From: Chloroflexota bacterium
Lineage (GTDB): Bacteria; Chloroflexota; Chloroflexia; JAMDCE01
DNA: 9,580 bases
Assembly (NCBI GenBank): GCA_023489135.1
Contig: JAMDCE010000687.1
Span: 1-9,580, forward strand
Direction: 5' to 3'
In this document: positions 1-5,629 of the stretch, in pieces
How the letters are laid out: each line of letters starts with the position of its first letter
How positions within the stretch are numbered: the stretch's first letter is position 1
Notes under the pieces: model-generated
Databases searched by the model: none
Told to the model about the DNA's origin: nothing
Seen by the model: only the letters and a program-made list of their open reading frames with translations
Made by a program: the position numbers and the translations under genes

Positions 1-1
1 A

Positions 2-184
2 GCGCAGGGCACTCAACACGGGCCCGTCGTAGTGCCCGGTTCACCGGGCACCAGCACTCTGGCCATGGTGATACAGGGCACCGCCGACCCGAAGATCAGG
101 ATGCCACACGAGGGGCGCAAGCTCACTCGAAACCGCATCCAGAATACGGTGCTTTGGATCGAGGCTTGGGCGCCGAACGACTGA
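2..184 (+). CDS. c-type cytochrome-like protein, C-terminal fragment (5' end outside window)
   Basis: An open frame enters from the left edge and stops at TGA 182-184, giving about 60 residues. The sequence reads like the end of a cytochrome c domain: a stretch around VIQGTADPKIRMPHEG supplies a Met-Pro pair (Met codon 101-103) in the position of the distal heme ligand. It is followed by a basic linker and a helix ending in WIEAWAPND, the usual closing helix of such domains. The CxxCH motif would lie upstream of the window, so heme binding is inferred. The gene points the same way as the Rieske gene, 75 bp upstream of it, and probably belongs to the same electron-transfer operon. The short length leaves the family assignment open. 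Confidence 0.55.
   Translation, partial: AQGTQHGPVVVPGSPGTSTLAMVIQGTADPKIRMPHEGRKLTRNRIQNTVLWIEAWAPND
32..51. repeat. Near-perfect 20-bp palindrome inside coding sequence
   Basis: GTGCCCGGT (32-40) and ACCGGGCAC (43-51) are exact inverted copies separated by only TC. It lies inside the partial cytochrome frame, where it encodes VPGSPGT, so chance within GC-rich coding sequence is a fair explanation. A compact dyad of this type could also be a protein-binding site, but nothing nearby supports that. Confidence 0.4.
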
Positions 185-213
185 GGGAGGCTCGGTAATT
201 CATTAGCGACAGA

Positions 214-240
214 CGCCTGCGACACGCCCCACCGCAGGCG
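214..240 (+). promoter_or_regulatory. Hairpin in the leader of the Rieske gene
   Basis: CGCCTGCG (214-221) pairs perfectly with CGCAGGCG (233-240) around an 11-nt loop. It sits between the stop of the upstream cytochrome-like gene (184) and the Shine-Dalgarno sequence AGGAGG (247-252). No T-run follows, so it is not a clear intrinsic terminator. It may be an mRNA processing or stability element that sets relative expression of the two genes. The structure is seen; the role is inferred. Confidence 0.45.
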
Positions 241-259
241 ATGAAGAGGAGGCAGCATC

Positions 260-781
260 TTGTCGATGAGCAACGAGACGCACAAAGTCACGCGACGCAA
301 CTTCCTGGCCCAAGGAATAGGAGCGTGCGTCGCCTTTCTAGCTACGCTGCTGGGCATACCCGCCATAGGGGCTGCCGTAGGGCCCGCCTTCAGGCGGACA
401 GAGGCAGACTGGACCCCAATGGGCAAAGCCGAGCGCTTTCCCGTAGGCGTACCGACTGCGGCGGACTTCAGTGTTTCCCGAAAAGATGGTTGGCTCGAGA
501 CCACCGAGAGCAAGGCCGTATGGGTGGTGCGCCATTCTGCCACGGACTTCGTCGTGTTCAACGGCCGGTGCACTCATCTGGGCTGCGCCTATCGCTGGCA
601 AGCCGATAAGAATCAGTTTGTCTGCCCCTGTCACGCCGGCATCTTCTCCATTGATGGCGACGTGTTAAGTGGTCCGCCACCACGGGGGCTGGACTCGATG
701 CCCAGCAAGGTCGAGGCGGGCGATCTGCTGGTTCAGTACGTCGACTACCGGCTGGGTGTGGAGCAGAAGGTGCCATCGTGA
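260..781 (+). CDS. Rieske [2Fe-2S] iron-sulfur protein of a bc-type complex
   Basis: This protein would carry electrons from quinol at the cytochrome b Qo site to a cytochrome c, on the outer face of the membrane. The 173-residue chain begins with a Tat-like motif (TRRNF, residues 11-15), followed by a hydrophobic segment (about 19-42) that likely stays as a membrane anchor. Rieske box 1 is CTHLGC (104-109) and box 2 is CPCHAG (122-127). Cluster ligands are therefore Cys104, His106, Cys122 and His125, with Cys109-Cys124 as the expected disulfide. A GPPPRGLD segment follows, as is usual near the cluster. The TTG at 260 is preferred as start because AGGAGG at 247-252 lies 7 nt before it; the ATG at 266 would be 13 nt away. 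The stop overlaps the next start (GTGA), which suggests translational coupling to cytochrome b. Confidence 0.93.
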   Translation: MSMSNETHKVTRRNFLAQGIGACVAFLATLLGIPAIGAAVGPAFRRTEADWTPMGKAERFPVGVPTAADFSVSRKDGWLETTESKAVWVVRHSATDFVVFNGRCTHLGCAYRWQADKNQFVCPCHAGIFSIDGDVLSGPPPRGLDSMPSKVEAGDLLVQYVDYRLGVEQKVPS

Positions 782-2244
782 GAGAAGAAGCGAACAAAGA
801 ACTGCGAACTTCCCGGAATGGATTGCACGCCTGGCTGGAAGATCGTTTGGAAGTCGATTCGATCTGGCGGGCTCTTTTCCTGAGACACGTCCCGCTGGGA
901 GTCAACTGGCTCTACACGCTGGGATTCGCCAGCATAGCAGTGTTCATTATCCAGGCGGTGACGGGTATCGTGCTGGCATTGTACTACGCGCCCACACCCG
1001 ATCACGCTTACGACAGCGTGCAATACATCATGAACGAGCTGCCTTTTGGCCAGATCATACGGGGGCTTCACCATTGGGGCGCCAGCGCCATGGTCGTGTT
1101 GGTTGTCGTGCACATGCTGGTGGTGTTTGGCATGGCGGCCTACAAGTACCCCCGCGAGCTTACCTGGGTAGTTGGCGTCTTCCTTCTCCTCGTGACCTTC
1201 GCTTTCGGCTTTACGGGCTACCTGTTGCCTTGGGACGAAAAGGCCTACTGGGCGACCACGGTCGGTACCAATATGGTAGGGACCATCCCGGTGATAGGCG
1301 GCTTGGGGGTGCGAGTGGTGCGAGGTGGCGCAGAACTAGGGGCCTTGACCCTTACCCGCTTCTACGCCGCCCACGTCATGTTGCTGCCTAATGCGATCCT
1401 GGCCCTGATAGCGATTCACCTGTTCATGGTGATCCGCCAGGGGGTGAGCGTCCCTCCACGTCTGTGGGACCGGATGATCGTCGATCCGACCAGGAACGCG
1501 ATCCGCGGCGCGGGAACTTTGCGCGACAGGTTGACTCCGGGGGAATATCGCCGTCGCTACGAGCAGTTCAAGGCCCTCGGTCGACCCTTCTTCCCGGATG
1601 CCATTTTCGAGGATTCCGTTGCCGCGGTCCTCGTCACTTTGATAGTGGTGTCTCTGGCGGTGATGTACGGCGCGCCCCTCGAAAGCCAGGCGGACCCCAC
1701 CAACACGGCGTACGTGCCGCGGCCCGAATGGTACTTTATGTTCTTGTTCGAGATGTTAAAGTATTTCCCCGGGAATTTGGAGTGGTTCGGGGTCGTTGTC
1801 ATCCCGGGGTTGGGAGTGCTTCTGCTGCTGGTCCTGCCTTACATCGGAGGGGGGCACCTGCGCTCTCCGCGCTATCGCCCCATTGGAATGACGGTGGCGT
1901 CCGTGGCGATTGTGGCTGTAATTGTGCTGACGCTTCTTGCCTTCCAGAGCACGCCCCTTTCGGAAGTCAAGGGGGCGAAGGCTAGCCTGTCGCCGGCCGA
2001 GTCCGCGGGGCGTCAACTGGTTCAGAAGCAGGGCTGCACCGCCTGCCACGCGGTCAATGGGCAGGGGGGCCAATCGGGTCCCAGCCTGGAAGGCATTGGC
2101 TCACGGCGCGATCCGGCTTACATCTCCTCTTATATTGAGGATCCAAAGAGCGTCAACCCGGGGGCTACGATGCCCGCCTTCTCTCCCCAAGTAACCAAGG
2201 AGCAGGCGGATCAGATGGCTCAGTATCTTTCCACGCTGAAATAG
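778..2244 (+). CDS. Single-chain cytochrome b6/subunit IV/cytochrome c fusion (bc-complex core)
   Basis: This is the membrane core of a quinol:cytochrome c oxidoreductase, 488 residues long. The N-terminal four-helix b6-like part has heme b ligand pairs His98/His112 and His199/His214. The 14-residue gap in the second pair is the b6f-type spacing. A subunit IV-like part follows, with the Qo-site PEWY motif at 316-319 and three further hydrophobic segments (about 281-297, 337-355, 370-390). The chain ends in a cytochrome c domain with CTACH (420-424) and a Met ligand at 465 (ATMPAF). Bacillus-type complexes split these parts over QcrB and QcrC; here all three are one polypeptide. In the NWLYTLG segment residue 47 is Thr, where b6f-type proteins have the Cys that binds heme ci. 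The GTG start overlaps the Rieske stop, with AAGG 7 nt upstream. Confidence 0.93.
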   Translation: MREEANKELRTSRNGLHAWLEDRLEVDSIWRALFLRHVPLGVNWLYTLGFASIAVFIIQAVTGIVLALYYAPTPDHAYDSVQYIMNELPFGQIIRGLHHWGASAMVVLVVVHMLVVFGMAAYKYPRELTWVVGVFLLLVTFAFGFTGYLLPWDEKAYWATTVGTNMVGTIPVIGGLGVRVVRGGAELGALTLTRFYAAHVMLLPNAILALIAIHLFMVIRQGVSVPPRLWDRMIVDPTRNAIRGAGTLRDRLTPGEYRRRYEQFKALGRPFFPDAIFEDSVAAVLVTLIVVSLAVMYGAPLESQADPTNTAYVPRPEWYFMFLFEMLKYFPGNLEWFGVVVIPGLGVLLLLVLPYIGGGHLRSPRYRPIGMTVASVAIVAVIVLTLLAFQSTPLSEVKGAKASLSPAESAGRQLVQKQGCTACHAVNGQGGQSGPSLEGIGSRRDPAYISSYIEDPKSVNPGATMPAFSPQVTKEQADQMAQYLSTLK

Positions 2245-2282
2245 CAGGAGCGTTACGTCGGGCAGGTGTGTAGGGAGGAAAA

Positions 2283-2720
2283 ATGAGGCTAGGGCAGGCA
2301 GCCGGCATAGGTTTGATCCTTCTGGGAGCGTTACTTGGAGGATTGCTTTCCTTTGGCCTTTACCAACTGGAATCGATGGACCGAGCCGGCCGAATGCGTC
2401 CCCCGTCCCCACTGGAATCGCCAGGGGAGAGCACTGCGCGGTCTCCCGCTCTTGCATCAAAGGTATCCGAGACGGCAACCGGCGACATTCTCGCCGGTCC
2501 GGAGGCATTTGATGCCCAATGCGCCGTCTGCCATCCAAATAGGGGAGCAGGAGTGGGGCCTACCCTGCACGGGCCACAGTTCAACAGCAAATACTCCGAT
2601 GACGATAGTTTGAAGACCGTGATACGTCAGGGGCGCGGGAGTATGCCTCCGTTTCCTGCGTCGAGCCTTAGTGACGAGGATCTAAACGCGATCGTGGCAT
2701 ACCTGAGGTCTCTTAAGTGA
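2283..2720 (+). CDS. Membrane-anchored monoheme cytochrome c
   Basis: This is a 145-residue class I-type cytochrome c, likely an electron acceptor from the bc complex or a link to a terminal reductase or oxidase. Residues 8-27 form a glycine/leucine-rich hydrophobic segment that serves as signal anchor. A Pro/Ser-rich linker (about 38-60) leads to the heme domain. The heme site is CAVCH (80-84), and the distal ligand is likely Met121 in GSMPPFP. The C-terminal helix (DEDLNAIVAYLRSLK) is typical. ATG 2283 is preceded by GGGAGG at 2273-2278. The gene follows the cytochrome b/c gene by 38 bp and should be co-transcribed with it. Its TGA ends at 2720, directly against the 3' end of the opposing tRNA-Leu gene, so no separate terminator exists between them. 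Confidence 0.9.
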   Translation: MRLGQAAGIGLILLGALLGGLLSFGLYQLESMDRAGRMRPPSPLESPGESTARSPALASKVSETATGDILAGPEAFDAQCAVCHPNRGAGVGPTLHGPQFNSKYSDDDSLKTVIRQGRGSMPPFPASSLSDEDLNAIVAYLRSLK

Positions 2721-2808
2721 TGGTGCCGAAGGGGAGATTTGAACTCCCACGGGCGTTTAGCCCACTACGCCCTGAACGTAGCGCGTCTGCCGGTTCCGCC
2801 ACTTCGGC
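2721..2808 (-). tRNA. tRNA-Leu, anticodon CAG
   Basis: Read on the minus strand, the 7-bp acceptor stem GCCGAAG/CTTCGGC is followed by discriminator A and an encoded CCA. The anticodon stem CTACG/CGTAG closes the loop TTCAGGG, giving CAG, which reads CUG. A long variable arm (GGGC-TAAAC-GCCC) marks a class II tRNA, as expected for Leu. The T arm is GGGAG-TTCAAAT-CTCCC. The CCA lies immediately next to the stop codon of the convergent cytochrome c gene. Confidence 0.97.
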
Positions 2809-2812
2809 CGGA

Positions 2813-2832
2813 GTCCTTCCCATAATAAGGAC
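2813..2832 (-). repeat. Small inverted repeat between the two tRNA genes
   Basis: GTCCTT (2813-2818) and AAGGAC (2827-2832) form a 6-bp stem with an 8-nt loop within the 29-bp gap between the tRNA genes. It could help processing of a joint tRNA-Val/tRNA-Leu transcript. It is short enough to be chance. Confidence 0.3.
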
Positions 2833-2837
2833 GGGGG

Positions 2838-2911
2838 TGGGCGACACAGGGATCGAACCTGTGACCTCACGGATGTGAACCGTGCGCTCTGACCAGCTGA
2901 GCTAGTCGCCC
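2838..2911 (-). tRNA. tRNA-Val, anticodon CAC
   Basis: Read on the minus strand, the acceptor stem is GGGCGAC/GTCGCCC with discriminator A. The D stem is GCTC/GAGC. The anticodon stem CACGG/CCGTG closes TTCACAT, giving CAC (reads GUG). The variable loop is short (AGGTC) and the T arm is ACAGG-TTCGATC-CCTGT. The bases after the discriminator are CCC, so CCA is not encoded here, unlike the neighbouring tRNA-Leu. It is 29 bp upstream of tRNA-Leu and probably shares its transcript. Confidence 0.97.
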
Positions 2912-2921
2912 CAGAGTCAAC

Positions 2922-2954
2922 TTGGTCAGCGGAAACTCATTCGCCGCTGACCAA
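2922..2954 (-). promoter_or_regulatory. 11-bp hairpin upstream of the tRNA pair
   Basis: TTGGTCAGCGG (2922-2932) pairs perfectly with CCGCTGACCAA (2944-2954) around an 11-nt loop. It lies between the end of the minus-strand flavoprotein gene (3015) and tRNA-Val. It could stop transcription coming out of the reductase operon or be a leader structure of the tRNA transcript. No U-tract follows in either direction, so it is not a textbook intrinsic terminator. Confidence 0.5.
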
Positions 2955-2959
2955 ACTGA

Positions 2960-2988
2960 ATTCTATCATATTACCTGACGCATTGCAA
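2960..2988 (-). promoter_or_regulatory. Candidate sigma-70-type promoter for the tRNA-Val/tRNA-Leu pair
   Basis: On the minus strand a -35-like TTGCAA (2983-2988) and a -10-like TAGAAT (2960-2965, five of six consensus bases) are 17 nt apart. They lie in the only AT-rich stretch between the reductase operon and the tRNAs. Transcription would start near 2953, at the edge of the 2922-2954 hairpin. This is a sequence match only. Confidence 0.4.
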
Positions 2989-3000
2989 GACATTGCGAGC
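2981..3000. repeat. Two 10-bp direct repeats beside the tRNA promoter
   Basis: CATTGCAAGA (2981-2990) is followed directly by CATTGCGAGC (2991-3000), eight of ten bases identical. The first copy contains the proposed -35 element. One helical turn of spacing could suit a regulator, but the repeat is short. Confidence 0.3.
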
Positions 3001-3014
3001 AGCCGACCGAGAAG

Positions 3015-5537
3015 CTAGAAGAGATCGTCCAGATCTTGATTGCCCTCGGGCATAGAACCGTGCTGAGACATGTATTGCTGAAGGAGCTCGCTCTCCCTCT
3101 TGGTGTACATCGGTTCCTGGTCGTAGATGAAGTAGCGAGCCTTGTCCCTCAGTTCCAGTTGCTCCTCCAGCTCCCGTCGCAGGTTCATAGCTCCCTTGAT
3201 ATAGATGACTTCTTTCTGATCGTCGAGCAGCTGGTAGACCCCCTCGCTGGTCGGGACCTGGCTTACGCCGTCCGAGGTGAACTCGATCCACAGTTCCTCT
3301 TTGGGAGCAAAGACGGGCTTGTTGAGCTGGAGCCTCAGGTCGCATCGCAGGCAGCGCTTGGCCTCCTCTATCGCTTGCTCGGCGGTGTAGCCCAGCTCCA
3401 CCTGGGAGAACCCGCCGAGTCGCTCTTCCAGAGGAACGCAAGGCATCTTCACACGCCCTCGGTAGGCGAACCCCTCGTCGCGACCGAGGTGCGCGTCGGC
3501 CGGCTCCACCTTCACCAATTCCTCGTCAAAATTGCCGTCGCCGCCCAGGTATCTGTCTATGGCCGCGGCCGCGGCCTTGCCGCTGGCCATTGACTGAACC
3601 ACGGAAGCGGGGCCACTGACCGCTTCGCCCCCGGCAAAGATTCCGTTTGCCGACGTGGCCATCGATCCGTCCACGGAGATAAGCCCGCGAGCGGAGCGAA
3701 CCGCCGAATCCTGCCCCAGCGGCGATAGGTCCGAAGCCTGTCCTATGGCGAGAATAAGGGTATCGCATTCCAGGACCCTGGTATCGGACTCATCGTAGGC
3801 CGGGTTGAATCGGCGATCCTCGTCGAAGACCCGGATGCAGCGTTTCACCTCGATGCCCGTCACCCTGCCAGCGGCGCCGACGACCCTTCTGGGACCCCAG
3901 GAGGGATTGAGGCCAATCCCTGCTTCTATAGCTTCCTGGATCTCCCACTCAAACGCAGGCATTTCAGCCCTCGATTCGAGGCAGGCCATTTGAACGTTCT
4001 TGCCGCCCAGGCGTCGAGCCACCATGGCAACGTCGATGGCCACGTTTCCGCCGCCGATTACTACGACGCTTGCTCCGATGGGCTGTTTGCTCCCTTTCCT
4101 GGCGGCTCGCAAAAAGTCCATGCCCCAGAGCACGCCGTCGAGGTCTGCGCCTTCGAGGGGAAGTCTCCTGCTTAGTTGAGCGCCAACGCCGATATACACG
4201 GCGTCGTACTCGCCCTTCAAGGATTCCAACGACGTGCCGCTGCCCACCGGGGAATTGGTGCGGAACTCCACTCCCAATCCGGCGATGGCTTCGACGTCTT
4301 TCTCCAGAGCTTCGGCCGGCAACCGGTATTCGGGGATTCCATAGCGGAGCATTCCGCCGATTTCCGGCTGCGATTCGTAGACGGTCACAGCGTGGCCGGC
4401 TTTGGCCAGGTAGTAAGCGGCGCTGAGACCCGAAGGCCCGGACCCGACGACCGCCACTCGCTTGCCGGTGCCGGCTTTCTTGGCGATGGTCGATTTCCAC
4501 AGTCCGTCGTCCCTCTCCGCGCAGGCCCTTTTCAGCGAGCATATCGCCATTGGCTCGGATACCTCGCCACGCCGGCAGGCCGACTCGCAGGGATGGAAGC
4601 AGACCGTGCCCAGCACCAGAGGGGTCGGGGCCTTCTCGCGCACTACGGCTGTGGCCTCGGAGAATTGTCCTTCGCTGATAAGGCGCAGGTACTTAGGGAC
4701 GTCGATGTGGAGCGGGCAGGCCTCACGGCAGGGAACGAGCGCGGCCTCGCGATCTCCGGACTTCAGCTCCAGATCGACCAGGGCTCCTGTGGGGCAGACC
4801 TCGACGCAAGCGGTGCAGAAGCGGCACGCCGAATCCTTGAGGATTGGCGCGGTCGTGCCTACTGTGACCCGTCCTTCTTGGTCGAAAACGAAATCGACGG
4901 CTCCTACCCCACGGACCTTCTCGCAGACCCGGATGCAGCGACCGCAACCGATGCAGAGATTGTAGTCCCGCTTGAAGAGCGGTTCGTCGGTCACTATAGG
5001 GAGGTTGGCAAACACGTAGCGAGGTGTCTCTTTCTTGATTCCCACGTACTCTGTTACCCGCTGGAATTCGCAGTTGCCGAACTTGGGACAGCACCTTTCC
5101 TTTTCAGGGGTGTTCATCGAGCACGGGAACCGTGCGCAGCCTTCCTTCTGGGCACAGGTGAGGCAGGCGTGAGGATGCTTGGCCAGGAGGAACATCAGCC
5201 GGTCGCGGCGGATCTCCTGAACGTCAGGGGTACTGGTGCGAACCACCATACCTTCGGCGACCGGGGTGCAGCAGGCGCGATGGACCCCGTCTCGTCCCTC
5301 GATCTGTACCGTGCACAACTGACAACCATCGTAGTGCAGATCCGGTTTCTTGTTTTCCAGGCGGACGTCTCCGCGGTAGACAGCCTCTGCCGGCTTCATC
5401 AGTTCTACAGGGGGTAGGTCGGGGTGGGAGCAGATGTGGGGGATGTAGATGTCGGCCTGTTGCGCGGCGTCCATAATCGTCGTCCCAGCGGGCACGGTAA
5501 CCTTAACTTCATCAATGATTACTGTAATCATATCCAT
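3015..5537 (-). CDS. Multi-domain iron-sulfur flavoprotein: NuoG-like + GltD/NfnB-like + degenerate GIY-YIG-like tail (BzdV-like)
   Basis: This predicted cytosolic NAD(P)H-linked electron carrier has 840 residues. Residues 1-95 form a 2Fe-2S domain (Cys36, Cys72, Cys75, Cys89/90). Residues 121-134 hold the His-Cys3 cluster signature of NuoG/HydA proteins (His121, Cys125, Cys128, Cys134). Two [4Fe-4S] motifs follow (Cys195/198/201/205 and Cys238/241/244/248). Residues about 265-735 are GltD-like: Cys270, 274, 313, 317, 321 and 333; FAD motif GSGPSG (365-370); NAD(P)H motif GGGNVA (495-500); a C-terminal FAD segment near 632-645; and a CLRC pair (729-732). The tail (766-833) looks GIY-YIG-like. 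The gene follows the ferredoxin gene by 92 bp, and its role is probably to charge that ferredoxin for the reductase. The start is uncertain: in-frame ATGs at 5567, 5546, 5537 and 5531 all lack a strong Shine-Dalgarno. I chose 5537 because the domain begins right after it; longer frames read into the ferredoxin gene in another frame. Confidence 0.85.
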   Translation of the reverse strand: MDMITVIIDEVKVTVPAGTTIMDAAQQADIYIPHICSHPDLPPVELMKPAEAVYRGDVRLENKKPDLHYDGCQLCTVQIEGRDGVHRACCTPVAEGMVVRTSTPDVQEIRRDRLMFLLAKHPHACLTCAQKEGCARFPCSMNTPEKERCCPKFGNCEFQRVTEYVGIKKETPRYVFANLPIVTDEPLFKRDYNLCIGCGRCIRVCEKVRGVGAVDFVFDQEGRVTVGTTAPILKDSACRFCTACVEVCPTGALVDLELKSGDREAALVPCREACPLHIDVPKYLRLISEGQFSEATAVVREKAPTPLVLGTVCFHPCESACRRGEVSEPMAICSLKRACAERDDGLWKSTIAKKAGTGKRVAVVGSGPSGLSAAYYLAKAGHAVTVYESQPEIGGMLRYGIPEYRLPAEALEKDVEAIAGLGVEFRTNSPVGSGTSLESLKGEYDAVYIGVGAQLSRRLPLEGADLDGVLWGMDFLRAARKGSKQPIGASVVVIGGGNVAIDVAMVARRLGGKNVQMACLESRAEMPAFEWEIQEAIEAGIGLNPSWGPRRVVGAAGRVTGIEVKRCIRVFDEDRRFNPAYDESDTRVLECDTLILAIGQASDLSPLGQDSAVRSARGLISVDGSMATSANGIFAGGEAVSGPASVVQSMASGKAAAAAIDRYLGGDGNFDEELVKVEPADAHLGRDEGFAYRGRVKMPCVPLEERLGGFSQVELGYTAEQAIEEAKRCLRCDLRLQLNKPVFAPKEELWIEFTSDGVSQVPTSEGVYQLLDDQKEVIYIKGAMNLRRELEEQLELRDKARYFIYDQEPMYTKRESELLQQYMSQHGSMPEGNQDLDDLF
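5515..5531. promoter_or_regulatory. 17-bp palindrome overlapping the flavoprotein start
   Basis: ATGATTAC (5515-5522) and GTAATCAT (5524-5531) are perfect inverted copies around one base. The palindrome covers the first codons of the flavoprotein gene (ATG at 5531). It is AT-rich in a GC-rich setting, so it could be an operator or an RNA fold that hides the start. It is coding sequence, so chance is also possible. Confidence 0.35.
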
Positions 5538-5545
5538 CCAGTCCA

Positions 5546-5573
5546 TTGAACATAGCACTTGGAACATAGCACT
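5546..5573. repeat. 14-bp tandem direct repeat upstream of the flavoprotein gene
   Basis: TTGAACATAGCACT (5546-5559) is followed at once by TGGAACATAGCACT (5560-5573), 13 of 14 bases identical. On the minus strand each copy contains an ATG in the flavoprotein frame. The repeat lies between the hairpin at 5575-5602 and the gene start. It may be a regulator-binding site or a recent local duplication. Confidence 0.6.
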
Positions 5574-5574
5574 C

Positions 5575-5602
5575 GTGGGGCACGCGTCGGCGCGCGCCCC
5601 AC
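5575..5602 (-). promoter_or_regulatory. Strong GC-rich hairpin between ferredoxin and flavoprotein genes
   Basis: GTGGGGC and CGCG (5575-5581, 5583-5586) pair with CGCG and GCCCCAC (5591-5594, 5596-5602). The loop is TCGG and there is one A/C mismatch. It stands in the only sizeable gap inside the reductase operon (5538-5629). No T-run follows on the minus strand, so a processing or stability element, or a weak attenuator, is likelier than a full terminator. Confidence 0.6.
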
Positions 5603-5629
5603 TTGCTTTCGGGGCTCGGTTGGCTACCA

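Noticed and set aside
13..573. Minus-strand open frame of 186 codons over the Rieske region
   Set aside because: It covers the Rieske gene, whose cluster boxes are unmistakable; its own translation is low-complexity and lacks motifs.
2721..2911. tRNA pair as the attachment site of an integrated element
   Set aside because: No integrase gene and no second copy of a tRNA 3' end are visible in the window.
3015..3242. Active GIY-YIG endonuclease domain
   Set aside because: The position of the catalytic Arg is Glu and the YIG Gly is Lys, so DNA cleavage is unlikely even if the fold is right.
4176..5417. Long open frame on the plus strand (413 codons) opposite the flavoprotein
   Set aside because: It has no domain sense and no ribosome binding site, and it lies wholly antisense to a gene with clear Fe-S and nucleotide motifs. 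Long antisense frames are common in GC-rich DNA.
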